This document shows, one piece after another, positions 25,614 to 33,054 of a stretch of 40,285 bases of DNA (its first letter is position 1; every line of letters begins with the position of its first letter). The notes under the pieces are model-generated. The model made no database searches, was not told where the DNA came from, and saw nothing but the letters and a program-made list of their open reading frames with translations. The position numbers were made by a program, and so were the translations under genes. The DNA lies in NCBI GenBank assembly GCA_964537555.1, contig CAZIAD010000030.1:1-40285 (forward strand). Direction: 5' to 3'. The stretch is from CAYRWR01 sp964537555. GTDB taxonomy: Bacteria; Spirochaetota; Brevinematia; Brevinematales; CAYRWR01.

Positions 25614-26780
25614 TTATTTATCCTCCAGGATAGAGTCTGTGATACGGGCCAGTACAGAGCTATCCTCTTCCTGCGTCAGGGCAGGGGTCTTATATATGTC
25701 CGGGGCATTGACTATATAGCGGTTAAAGGTCCCGGTATTGACTTCAATGCGGGATATGTCAAAAGGCCTGAACTGGGGAGTGTTGGGATTGAAGGCCTGC
25801 ATGCCTTCAGCATCCAGGGCTGCTATAAACTTATAGGTATTGCCGTTATAACGGATCTCTTTTACATAATCATGGATCTGGGGATTTTCCTTGCCCCCGG
25901 GGTAGCAGATCTTATCGATAGTACTTACCCGGTACCCCAGAAAGGACTCAAACTGCTCCATGGCTTTTCCGATCTCGTAATCCACCCGGGCAGGATCCCG
26001 GGCCAGGAGTGGGGCCAGTTTTTTATGGGTAGCCGTATGATTGACTATCTCAAATCCGTAATCCAGCAGAAGATTGAGTTTCTGTTCTACCTGGTAGGCC
26101 ACCAGAAAGGGAGGATTGTCAAAATCTATGGAAAAAGCAGCATTCAGTTTGAAGGGGGGATTCTTTTCGGAAAAACGGAGCATGATCCCTACCGCACAAT
26201 CAGGATCGATAAGATAATTTCCCTCTTCATCTTTTCCGATAAAGTCGAACTGTCCAAACGTCGCATCATCAAAAGTCAGGACAAAGGGGCGGGTTCCCGG
26301 GCTGAGACGGTCCAGGCTTTTCTTCTCTCCTTTCATGAGGGAGAGGTATTCATCCAGAGAGATGTTGCGGTAGCCCAGAGCATACAGGGTGTTTAACTGC
26401 TCTTCCAGCTCCCGGCTGGTCACAAAGTAACGCTGATTCCGGGCATTGATGTTTTGAAAGCGATGTTTATTGGAAGGAGTGATGATATTGTGATACATCA
26501 GTATGGGGATACGCCCCGGGATGGAGCTCAGTATCTCGTCATAGCTCTGGTCCCCGAAAGGATTGGAGCGGACTCCATATTCAGTGTATATCAGATCCGG
26601 GTCCTGACTGCTACTGAGCAGAAAGCCGTTAAAACCGATCGAAATAAGACTGAGTATCATGATAAAGCGTAGGATCTTCCATTCATGGTGTAAAAAATTC
26701 ATCTTTTTCTCATTATTATCATTAGAGATATTATCGGTACTCACTCTCTTTTTTCTTGAAGAATTTTGTACTATATACAT
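25614..26780 (-). CDS. Membrane-anchored polysaccharide deacetylase
   Basis: A NodB-type carbohydrate esterase family 4 protein, which removes acetyl groups from N-acetylated sugars in peptidoglycan, chitin-like or surface polysaccharides. One hydrophobic helix (~37-56, ILRFIMILSLISIGF) serves as signal anchor. The catalytic part starts at RIPILMYHNI (~91). It shows VLTFDDATFGQF with the metal-binding aspartate in TFDD (169-172), the zinc histidines H248 and H252 in IVNHTATHKKL, and KICYPGGKENP. The start is uncertain: the ATG at 26780 has no ribosome site and sits directly against a TATATT. An ATG at 26702 gives a tidier signal-anchor N-terminus with only a weak GAGA. Divergent from the CBM-LuxR regulator, so the two may share control. 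Confidence 0.87.
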   Translation of the reverse strand: MYIVQNSSRKKRVSTDNISNDNNEKKMNFLHHEWKILRFIMILSLISIGFNGFLLSSSQDPDLIYTEYGVRSNPFGDQSYDEILSSIPGRIPILMYHNIITPSNKHRFQNINARNQRYFVTSRELEEQLNTLYALGYRNISLDEYLSLMKGEKKSLDRLSPGTRPFVLTFDDATFGQFDFIGKDEEGNYLIDPDCAVGIMLRFSEKNPPFKLNAAFSIDFDNPPFLVAYQVEQKLNLLLDYGFEIVNHTATHKKLAPLLARDPARVDYEIGKAMEQFESFLGYRVSTIDKICYPGGKENPQIHDYVKEIRYNGNTYKFIAALDAEGMQAFNPNTPQFRPFDISRIEVNTGTFNRYIVNAPDIYKTPALTQEEDSSVLARITDSILEDK

Positions 26781-26849
26781 AATATATCATGAATTATGCT
26801 ATTTTAAAGAATTCATGGATTATTAATCCGGGCTAAGACTGTTCAGGTG

Positions 26850-26878
26850 TTGACCTTAACAGTATTTATATTTATAAT
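26850..26878 (+). promoter_or_regulatory. Strong promoter of the CBM-LuxR regulator gene
   Basis: TTGACC (26850-26855), 17 bases, a perfect TATAAT (26873-26878). Transcription should begin near 26885. That rules out the in-frame GTG at 26879 and favours the ATG at 26912. Confidence 0.75.
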
Positions 26879-26893
26879 GTGATGCATATCACA
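26878..26893. promoter_or_regulatory. CRP-like palindromic operator at the transcription start
   Basis: TGTGATGCATATCACA fits the CRP consensus TGTGA-N6-TCACA at all ten positions. It begins at the last base of the -10 box and covers the predicted start of transcription, a position normally used for repression. Two cyclic-nucleotide-domain proteins are encoded nearby, but which protein binds is inference. Confidence 0.6.
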
Positions 26894-26911
26894 AATCAGG
26901 AAAAGCTTATA

Positions 26912-28402
26912 ATGAAACGCGTAATTATCCGGACCGCCATATTAGTGATGCTTCTGGGCCTGGCTCTGTATTTTAACTTCAGGCTGGAGGAAAACCAGGA
27001 GAGTTACTGGCAGACCGAGAGCCTGACCTTTAAGCTCCCCTTACCTGAGAATGTGTGGGAACAATACGGTATTGACGAACCCCTGTCCACCAACCAGATC
27101 TCTGCAGTCTACGTGGCCGGGTTTTTTAATAACTGGAATCCCTTAAATCATTCCTATCAGCTAAAACAGGTAAGGCCCGATCAATGGGAGATCCCGGTGA
27201 TGCTGTATTCCGGTGAAAACCAGTACAAGTTTGTAGTCTATATTAAGGGGAGAGAGGCTCCGGTCTGGACCCAGGATATCACCCGGCCGGGTCTGGCTGA
27301 TGACCACTTCGGGGGCTACAATTCAGTCATCTATAAAAAGGACACCAGGGTAGTCTACCAGGCAGGTTTCTATGTGATCCTGATACTATTGTTTTTCTAC
27401 CTGCTCTATATCACTCTGGATCTTATTACCTATATTGTGCATCATTACAGGCTGGGCCTGCAGGTCAAGATAGTCCTGATGGTATTGTTTGTATCCATCC
27501 TGGCACTGAGTATCAATACATTTGTAAATATGCGCCAGGCCCGCATCACAGCCAGTGCCGGCCTGACCGATTCCATAAATATGATACATCTCTATCTAAA
27601 GGGAATGGGAGTAGATTTTGACCATCTGACTGATCCCGCTCAAAAAGAAAAACTGGAAGGGGTGGTCAAGCAGTTTTTTTATAGTGCCCATGCCCGAGTA
27701 CAGAAAAATAATCCCTCGAACAGTGAGACATTTATCAGCTCTTTAATGATCTTTGACACCGATACCCGTTTAGTATCCCTATTCAAAAGAAAAGAGGGGG
27801 AAAATCTGGCTTATGATGTCATGAAGCAGTTTTCCTACACCAATATCAATCAATATTATGAGGAGTTTATATTTGGTGAGCTCCGAAAAAAAGTGATGGC
27901 AAATAAAGCGGATCAGTTTCAGATACAATATGGGGCTATGAGGCCGGAATTGTTTAAACTGATGAGCGGACGCGACCGTCTGGCAGCCCGCTTCCTGGGT
28001 TATGAAAACATTCTGATCCCTATCATTATCGATCAGCACCTCAAAGGTTACTATGGGGCCACTATTCATTCCCAGATCTATGGCAGATCCATCTTTTATA
28101 TGATCGGTTTTAATATCTTATCCGGCTTTCTGGTGGCACTGTTCATGCTTGTCTATTTTCTGTTCTTCCACAAAGACCCTTCCGAGGCTTATCTTTATGA
28201 CAGATTCTTCAGCCGTTATAATATATCCAAACGGGAACAGGATGTGGTGCAACTACTGTGTGAGGGGTATTCCAACCATGACATCAGCGAGCGTCTCTTT
28301 ATCTCCGAAGGCACAGTAAAAGCACATATCTACCATGTTTTTCAAAAAGCTGAGGTGGCCCATCGCCTGGAATTGATCAGTCTTATTAAGTCTCTTAAAT
28401 AA
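26912..28402 (+). CDS. Membrane-bound LuxR-type regulator with external CBM48-like domain
   Basis: 496 residues in an unusual order. Membrane helix 1 (~5-22) leads to an external glycogen-binding/CBM48-AMPK-like domain (~64-141): VYVAGFFNNWNP, QVRPDQWEIPVML, GENQYKFVV, the standard order of this fold. Helices 2 (~152-176) and 3 (~184-205) are joined by a short basic loop. A second external region (~206-390) of unknown fold follows, then helix 4 (~393-419). The C-terminal LuxR-type helix-turn-helix (~434-496) has ISKREQDVVQLLCEGYSNHD and ISEGTVKAHIYHVFQKA. Four helices put both ends inside and both sensor regions outside. The protein would sense a carbohydrate or related ligand outside and act directly on DNA. 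The ATG at 26912 has AGGA about 10 bases upstream and lies after the predicted transcription start. Confidence 0.87.
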   Translation: MKRVIIRTAILVMLLGLALYFNFRLEENQESYWQTESLTFKLPLPENVWEQYGIDEPLSTNQISAVYVAGFFNNWNPLNHSYQLKQVRPDQWEIPVMLYSGENQYKFVVYIKGREAPVWTQDITRPGLADDHFGGYNSVIYKKDTRVVYQAGFYVILILLFFYLLYITLDLITYIVHHYRLGLQVKIVLMVLFVSILALSINTFVNMRQARITASAGLTDSINMIHLYLKGMGVDFDHLTDPAQKEKLEGVVKQFFYSAHARVQKNNPSNSETFISSLMIFDTDTRLVSLFKRKEGENLAYDVMKQFSYTNINQYYEEFIFGELRKKVMANKADQFQIQYGAMRPELFKLMSGRDRLAARFLGYENILIPIIIDQHLKGYYGATIHSQIYGRSIFYMIGFNILSGFLVALFMLVYFLFFHKDPSEAYLYDRFFSRYNISKREQDVVQLLCEGYSNHDISERLFISEGTVKAHIYHVFQKAEVAHRLELISLIKSLK

Positions 28403-28422
28403 TCTTTCTTTTTCGACTATAA

Positions 28423-28465
28423 ACTTTAGTCGTAATTGTCTTTTTTGGAAAAATATGACTAAAGT
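28423..28465. terminator. Stem-loop after the regulator gene
   Basis: ACTTTAGTC (28423-28431) pairs with GACTAAAGT (28457-28465); inside, TTTTTT and AAAAA can also pair. It lies 20 bases past the regulator's stop and may end its transcript. An additional CGACTA/TAGTCG dyad overlaps the left arm (28414-28432). Confidence 0.45.
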
Positions 28466-28468
28466 CGA

Positions 28469-28484
28469 ATTGACATATGTCACA
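28469..28484. promoter_or_regulatory. Second CRP-like site over the -35 box
   Basis: ATTGACATATGTCACA matches TGTGA-N6-TCACA at 8 of 10 positions and contains the perfect palindrome TGACATATGTCA (28471-28482). It covers the -35 box of the promoter at 28470-28498, a position expected to block the polymerase. Confidence 0.45.
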
Positions 28485-28498
28485 CTGGATTCTAAAAT
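28470..28498 (+). promoter_or_regulatory. Strong promoter in a gene-free stretch
   Basis: A perfect TTGACA (28470-28475), 17 bases, then TAAAAT (28493-28498). Transcription would start near 28505. No gene of normal size follows on this strand before the convergent diguanylate cyclase gene at 28725. Confidence 0.65.
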
Positions 28499-28504
28499 TT
28501 ATTC

Positions 28505-28710
28505 ATATTATGGTAATAAGAATCCTGATTTCTCAGTGATGAGAGAGGACAAAACAGAAAATGGTCAGAAAAGGTTGAAAGATTATTTTTCAGGATTTTT
28601 ATTGAAGTAATATACCAACAACAATCAGTAAAAGTGGATGAGTTAACACGACACTACTTTTACAACAACAAACCTCTTTGGCAGCCCCGGGCAGGGCTGC
28701 CAATCTTATT
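28505..28710 (+). ncRNA. Candidate small RNA (about 200 nt)
   Basis: The stretch 28403-28724 has no ordinary gene, yet it has a near-consensus promoter (28470-28498), an internal hairpin GTAAAAGT/ACTTTTAC (28628-28635 with 28656-28663) and a GC-rich terminator-like hairpin (28680-28701), all in the right order on the plus strand. This is the layout of a small RNA gene. A 23-codon frame starting with ATG (28539-28610, beginning MREDKTENGQK) lies inside but has no ribosome site. A short peptide cannot be excluded. No known RNA family was recognised. Confidence 0.45.
28680..28701. terminator. GC-rich terminator hairpin between convergent units
   Basis: GGCAGCCC (28680-28687) pairs perfectly with GGGCTGCC (28694-28701), with loop CGGGCA. 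On the plus strand AATCTTATTT follows, a weak U-rich tail. On the minus strand it lies 23 bases past the diguanylate cyclase stop without a good U-tract. It could serve both directions. Confidence 0.5.
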
Positions 28711-28724
28711 TCAAATGGCTGTAT

Positions 28725-30416
28725 TTATTTTTTCTTTTTAGGCTTTTTAACATCCGTCATTTTTGTGGTCTTGTACACCACCACTTTGTTCCGGCCAGTT
28801 TCTTTGGCCTCATATAGGGCCTGGTCCGCCATGTGTATGATCTGGTTTTCATCTTCCATGTGATCATCGGCACTCACGCTGGCTACACCGATACTGACGG
28901 TGAGCTTGATCTTCTTTTTATCATAAGTGACATTGCTGTTCATCACAGCTTTTCTGATATTCTCGGCCAGTTCAGAGGCGCCCTCCAGATCCGTGTTGGG
29001 AAGTACGATACTGAACTCCTCTCCGCCGTAGCGGGCCACTTCATCACCCGCCCTGTGTATGTGGCTGCTCAGAGTCTCAGCCAGGCGCTGCAGGCATATA
29101 TCACCGGCCTGGTGTCCGTAATTATCATTTATGGATTTAAAATGGTCTATGTCCAGCATGAGCAGAGACAGGGTCTTGTTGAGGCGGCTGGCCCTTTTTA
29201 CTTCCCTTTCGATCTTTTTATTAAAATATCTTCGGTTTTTTACTCCGGTCAGTCCGTCCAATATAGTCATGTTGGAGAGCTGTTCATTGGCCAGAGCGAG
29301 CTGAGTCAGTGCCTCGGTGAGGTCTTCAGATTTTTCCAGGACAGTGTGAGACATCTGGCTGAAGCTGCGGTGCAGTATCCCTATCTCATCATCTGTGATT
29401 CCCGGATCTGGCACAGGGCTCATATCTTTCTGGAATTTTTCCACTGCCTTTTTGAGACTCATTATGGGAGGAATGATACTGCGGGTAAATAAAACAGATA
29501 CGGTCAGTACCAGGGCTACCACCGCCACAAACAGGATGATGACGATTTTGAGCAGGGTCTGTATCTGCTGATTGACTGTCTTATAATTGTAGAGTATAGC
29601 CACATCTGCTATATTGTTCTGTTCCACTTTACGGTTGACCACTTTTGTCACTTTGTAGAGGTTTTCCCTGTAGAAATAATATTTTCCCAGCTGGCCCAGA
29701 TTGAGGATCTGATATTTCCCGGGATTCTCTTTGCTGGCTTTGAAAATCTTTTCAACCACGGCAGGGGTATTAAATTCATCATTGCTGAAGCTCAGGCCTG
29801 TCTCACTCATAATGACGATGATCTCATCTTTATCCTGATATCCGAATTCTTTCAGGAATACATTATCTATGGGAGTGGATATGGCTGAAAAGCCCACTTT
29901 TTTATCGGAATTTTCATTATAGATAATGGAACAGTTTCTGATGATAAGCACATTGGAGATGACATCAGGATAGGATATCTTAAAGTGGCGGGTATACAGG
30001 GGGTCGCTGAGCTTTTCCCAGATCTCAGTGGCCACTAAGGGTTTTATGGTGTAGATGTTGTCATCCCAGGAATACATATCCCTGTAAAACACCTTGTCTT
30101 TTTTAAAAAGTTCAAACATGCGCAGCTTATAGCGGTTGGCTGTGACCTGGTTTTTATAGGAGCTCAGGTTGCCGTTATTCCGGGCTTTATCCATCAGATT
30201 AATAGCTTCACGGGATATAAAATAAGAATAGTCTCTGAATTTGTTCATCTCGGCTTCCAGGCTTTCTTTGAACTGGGCCATGGAGGAAGTGAGAGTAGTG
30301 CGAACATAGTTTTCGGCCTGGCGTTTCAGGATGATGATCACCAGAGTGAACGCAATAATGATAGGCACAAAACCTACCAGAATATTGTTCAAAACGAGTT
30401 TTTGAGAAATCTTCAA
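28725..30416 (-). CDS. Membrane diguanylate cyclase with external sensor and HAMP-like region
   Basis: Makes cyclic di-GMP from two GTP. From the chosen start (563 residues): membrane helix 1 (~10-30, NNILVGFVPIIIAFTLVIIIL), a ~250-residue external sensor region, helix 2 (~285-310, IVIILFVAVVALVLTVSVLF), a HAMP-like linker, a short coiled coil, then the GGDEF domain. The active site reads GGEEF (464-468) and is intact. The inhibitory RxxD site is present as RAGD (455-458), so product feedback is expected. The tail is lysine-rich. The best ribosome site, GGATGGGAG, points to a TTG start at 30416 (MKISQKLVLN). An in-frame ATG at 30452 lacks a ribosome site, as does the frame's upstream limit at 30518. 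Confidence 0.9.
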   Translation of the reverse strand: MKISQKLVLNNILVGFVPIIIAFTLVIIILKRQAENYVRTTLTSSMAQFKESLEAEMNKFRDYSYFISREAINLMDKARNNGNLSSYKNQVTANRYKLRMFELFKKDKVFYRDMYSWDDNIYTIKPLVATEIWEKLSDPLYTRHFKISYPDVISNVLIIRNCSIIYNENSDKKVGFSAISTPIDNVFLKEFGYQDKDEIIVIMSETGLSFSNDEFNTPAVVEKIFKASKENPGKYQILNLGQLGKYYFYRENLYKVTKVVNRKVEQNNIADVAILYNYKTVNQQIQTLLKIVIILFVAVVALVLTVSVLFTRSIIPPIMSLKKAVEKFQKDMSPVPDPGITDDEIGILHRSFSQMSHTVLEKSEDLTEALTQLALANEQLSNMTILDGLTGVKNRRYFNKKIEREVKRASRLNKTLSLLMLDIDHFKSINDNYGHQAGDICLQRLAETLSSHIHRAGDEVARYGGEEFSIVLPNTDLEGASELAENIRKAVMNSNVTYDKKKIKLTVSIGVASVSADDHMEDENQIIHMADQALYEAKETGRNKVVVYKTTKMTDVKKPKKKK

Positions 30417-30564
30417 TAAGTGCTCCCATCCTGATATAACATATTGTGGCATATCTATAGAAATAGTCAAGTGTAAAATCTTTAAGCCCGAAAAGTACCG
30501 GAAAAATATCAGGAACAATGAGTTAAAAAAGAGTCGGGACTAAGACTAAGAGAGGCTATGGAGT

Positions 30565-31266
30565 TTAGAGTTTTTCCAGGATGTCAGCAGCAGGGCCATA
30601 GCCCTTTTTTTTGGCCAGGTTCAGATCCTCCAGGGCTTCAAAGGCATCCCCATGGGCATAATAGGCCAGGCCCCGGTTATAATAAAACAGGCCTTCCTCC
30701 GGGTCCAGCTCTATAGCCTTGCTGAAGTCCTTGATGGCCTGTTTGAGGTTGTTGGCTTTAAAGAACAGTACTCCCCGGTTATTGTAGGCCGGAGCATAAT
30801 CAGGCTGTAGTTTCAGGCTGTAGTTAAAATCTTTAAAAGCCTCCATCCACTCCCCTTCACCACTGAGCGCAGAGCCCCGGTTATTGATGACAGATTGATT
30901 GGTCAGCCCCAGCTCCAGGGTCTTATTGATATCCCTCAGGGCAGGCTCATAGAGCCCGTACTGCAGGTAGATGCTGCTTTTGTTGTATAAAGTGCTGGAA
31001 TCGAGCAGGTATTTTTCAGCAGTATTGAGGTCCTGCAGAGCCAGGTCAGCCTCACCCAGGAGATACCATGCAGTGCCGCGGTTGTGCCAGGCCGGCCCGA
31101 AAGTCTTGTCTTTTTGAATGGCTTTGGAGTAGAGGCGGATAGCCTGTTCCAGCTTACCCTGGGACTGCAGATCCAGGCCGGAACGGGTCAGGCTCTCAGC
31201 ACTTCCGCAGGACAGCATCAGGGTGCTTATGAACAGCAGGCATGACAGAGCTATATTTTTATACAT
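30565..31266 (-). CDS. TPR repeat lipoprotein
   Basis: 233 residues. The signal peptide ends in a lipobox (LMLSC, C20), so the mature protein is lipid-anchored outside the inner membrane. The rest is about five to six TPR repeats; clear units include AWHNRGTAWYLLGEADLALQ, AYNNRGVLFFKANNLKQAIK and FYYNRGLAYYAHGDAFEALE. TPR proteins hold other proteins; the partner is unknown. AGGAG overlaps the peptidase stop 9 bases upstream, so it is coupled to the M20 peptidase gene, and it is the last of a three-gene operon that also starts with a lipoprotein. Confidence 0.9.
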   Translation of the reverse strand: MYKNIALSCLLFISTLMLSCGSAESLTRSGLDLQSQGKLEQAIRLYSKAIQKDKTFGPAWHNRGTAWYLLGEADLALQDLNTAEKYLLDSSTLYNKSSIYLQYGLYEPALRDINKTLELGLTNQSVINNRGSALSGEGEWMEAFKDFNYSLKLQPDYAPAYNNRGVLFFKANNLKQAIKDFSKAIELDPEEGLFYYNRGLAYYAHGDAFEALEDLNLAKKKGYGPAADILEKL

Positions 31267-31274
31267 TTTTACTC

Positions 31275-32393
31275 CTAAGCCAGTTCTATCAGTTTCAGGA
31301 TGAGACGGGTGGTGTTCTCCAGGTCATCCAGCTTTATGTATTCTTTGGTGGAATGGAGTTCTTCCATGCCGGTAGACAGAGTGACTGCCTTGACTCCATT
31401 CTGGTTGTAGATGTTGGAGTGGGACCCACCCCGGGTCTCTTCCAGGCGGGGCGTGATGCCGATTGCCTGTACCGCCTGTTCCACGGTACGGATGATGTCC
31501 TCATCCTCCCGGAATTTAAATCCCTCATAAGCCAGGATCTGATCCAGCTTTATAGATACAGCCTCTTTACCCAGAGTGTTTACTATGGTCTTGATGATAG
31601 TCTCTAGCTGCTCACAGTCTTTTTTATTGACTGAACGGAACTCACCCTTGATATGGCAGTTATCTGCTACGATATTAGTGGCTCGTCCGCCATCTATCAT
31701 GCCTATATTAGCCACAGTGTCGGCATTGATCTGGCCCTGGGGCAGCTGCTCCAGGATACGGGCTGCGATCTTGATGGCATTGATCCCGTCCTGGGGGGCA
31801 ATACCGGCATGGCTGGCCTTGCCTTCTATCCATATATCATAAATATAGTGATAAGGTGCAGCAGTGATAATAGCACCTACCGGGCCATGGGAGTCCAGCA
31901 CATACCCGAAGTCAGCCTTGACTTTTGAGAAGTCCAGATTATTGATACCGGCCAGTCCTACCTCTTCCGCAGAGGTAAACAGAAAATACACATCTCCATG
32001 TTCCAGGCCCTGCTTCACTATCTCTTCTATGGAGATGAGCATGGCTGCTACTCCAGCCTTGTCATCAGAGCCCAGGATGGTAGTACCGTCGCTGGTGATA
32101 CGGTCAGACAGAAGCTGGGGTTTGATACCTATGCCCGGCTCCACTGTATCCAGGTGAGCATCAAAAAACAGGACTTTTTTGACCTTTTTTGAGTTGGAGG
32201 CCAGCTTTACGATCAGATTACCGGAGCTATTGCCTGTGTTTTTTTCAGTATAGGGCAGGTATTCGCCCTCAATGCCCAGGGCTGCCAGACGGCCTTTTAT
32301 ATACTCAAACATAGCCTGTTCTTTGAAAGACAGGCTGTCAATCTGTACAATTTTCATAAATTCATCTATCACGGCCTGGCGCAATGTACTCAT
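31275..32393 (-). CDS. M20-family metallopeptidase (peptidase T-like)
   Basis: 372 residues of the M20 dizinc aminopeptidase/deacylase family. FFDAHLDTVEPG carries H80 and D82. ILGSDDKAG supplies the bridging aspartate D110, and TSAEEVGLAG the catalytic E143 and metal ligand E144. A lid domain follows (SHAGIAPQDGINAIKIAARI), and GGSHSNIYNQNG near the end holds the last zinc histidine. The layout fits the peptidase T-like subgroup that cuts small peptides. No signal peptide, so cytoplasmic. The ATG overlaps the stop of the upstream lipoprotein gene by 4 bases. Confidence 0.92.
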   Translation of the reverse strand: MSTLRQAVIDEFMKIVQIDSLSFKEQAMFEYIKGRLAALGIEGEYLPYTEKNTGNSSGNLIVKLASNSKKVKKVLFFDAHLDTVEPGIGIKPQLLSDRITSDGTTILGSDDKAGVAAMLISIEEIVKQGLEHGDVYFLFTSAEEVGLAGINNLDFSKVKADFGYVLDSHGPVGAIITAAPYHYIYDIWIEGKASHAGIAPQDGINAIKIAARILEQLPQGQINADTVANIGMIDGGRATNIVADNCHIKGEFRSVNKKDCEQLETIIKTIVNTLGKEAVSIKLDQILAYEGFKFREDEDIIRTVEQAVQAIGITPRLEETRGGSHSNIYNQNGVKAVTLSTGMEELHSTKEYIKLDDLENTTRLILKLIELA

Positions 32394-32839
32394 GGAGTCT
32401 CCTTTTTACCCCAGACTTCGGTAAATGTCTTGGGGATGACGTAGTAGGGGGTATAATTGTGGTCATAAAACACTTCCCAGGCATGGATCTCCGCGGAAAT
32501 GATGCCGTTGCTATCCTCGCTGACCAGGAAATAGGTATTGGTCACTATGGCATTGCTGAAGATGAGGCGGGCTACTTCAAGGGGGATGTAGTTCTCCAGG
32601 TACTGAGGGTTATGATCCATCTCATGGATGATGGCGTTTCCATCCTGTGTGTAGATCACTTTTACGGGAATGACTGCCCCGTTTTCTCCGGTGATAGTAC
32701 CCCGGGTACCCTTTATCTCTATCCTGGCTTTGCCCCCCCGGTTCCAGGTGCCATTGACATTGATCCCCGGCTTTACCGGGCAGCCACTATACAGGACAAT
32801 ACTGAACAGCAAAACTGTAAGGCTGAAATGTTTTTTCAT
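32390..32839 (-). CDS. Small lipoprotein, unknown function
   Basis: 149 residues from the chosen start. The signal peptide MKKHFSLTVLLFSIVLYSGC ends in a lipobox, so the protein is lipid-anchored. The mature part is beta-rich (NVNGTWNRGGKARIEIKG, then GTITGENGAVIPVKVIY), like small calycin-type domains, but I do not recognise a family. A second in-frame ATG 12 bases upstream (32851) lies almost exactly at the predicted transcription start, so using it would need leaderless translation. I therefore prefer the ATG at 32839, though its ribosome site is weak. First gene of the lipoprotein-peptidase-TPR lipoprotein operon. Confidence 0.8.
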   Translation of the reverse strand: MKKHFSLTVLLFSIVLYSGCPVKPGINVNGTWNRGGKARIEIKGTRGTITGENGAVIPVKVIYTQDGNAIIHEMDHNPQYLENYIPLEVARLIFSNAIVTNTYFLVSEDSNGIISAEIHAWEVFYDHNYTPYYVIPKTFTEVWGKKETP

Positions 32840-32857
32840 ACGGATTTTCATCCCTAT

Positions 32858-32886
32858 ATTATAGGCAATAGTCTCTGATAAATCAA
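32858..32886 (-). promoter_or_regulatory. Promoter of the lipoprotein-M20-TPR operon
   Basis: Minus strand TTGATT (32881-32886), 17 bases, TATAAT (32858-32863). The predicted start of transcription falls at about 32851-32853. Confidence 0.65.
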
Positions 32887-32944
32887 AATTGAAAGACTAT
32901 TTAATCCTGCTTTTGGGACAGATTTAAAAAGGCTGTTTCAGCTC

Positions 32945-32973
32945 TTGTGTTATTGCCCGAAGTTTGTTACAAT
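32945..32973 (+). promoter_or_regulatory. Promoter of the SNF2 helicase gene
   Basis: TTGTGT (32945-32950), 17 bases, TACAAT (32968-32973). Transcription would begin near 32980, 9 bases before AAGGAG (32989-32994). Confidence 0.5.
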
Positions 32974-33054
32974 ATGTATTGCATTTTTAAGGAGTAGATT
33001 ATTTTAGATAAAAGTTTTGATCTGGATATTCAACTGGAGGCGGAAGCCCATGTC

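Noticed and set aside
26879..26911. GTG start giving 11 more residues on the CBM-LuxR regulator
   Set aside because: It lies at the end of the -10 box, before the predicted transcription start, and inside the palindrome.
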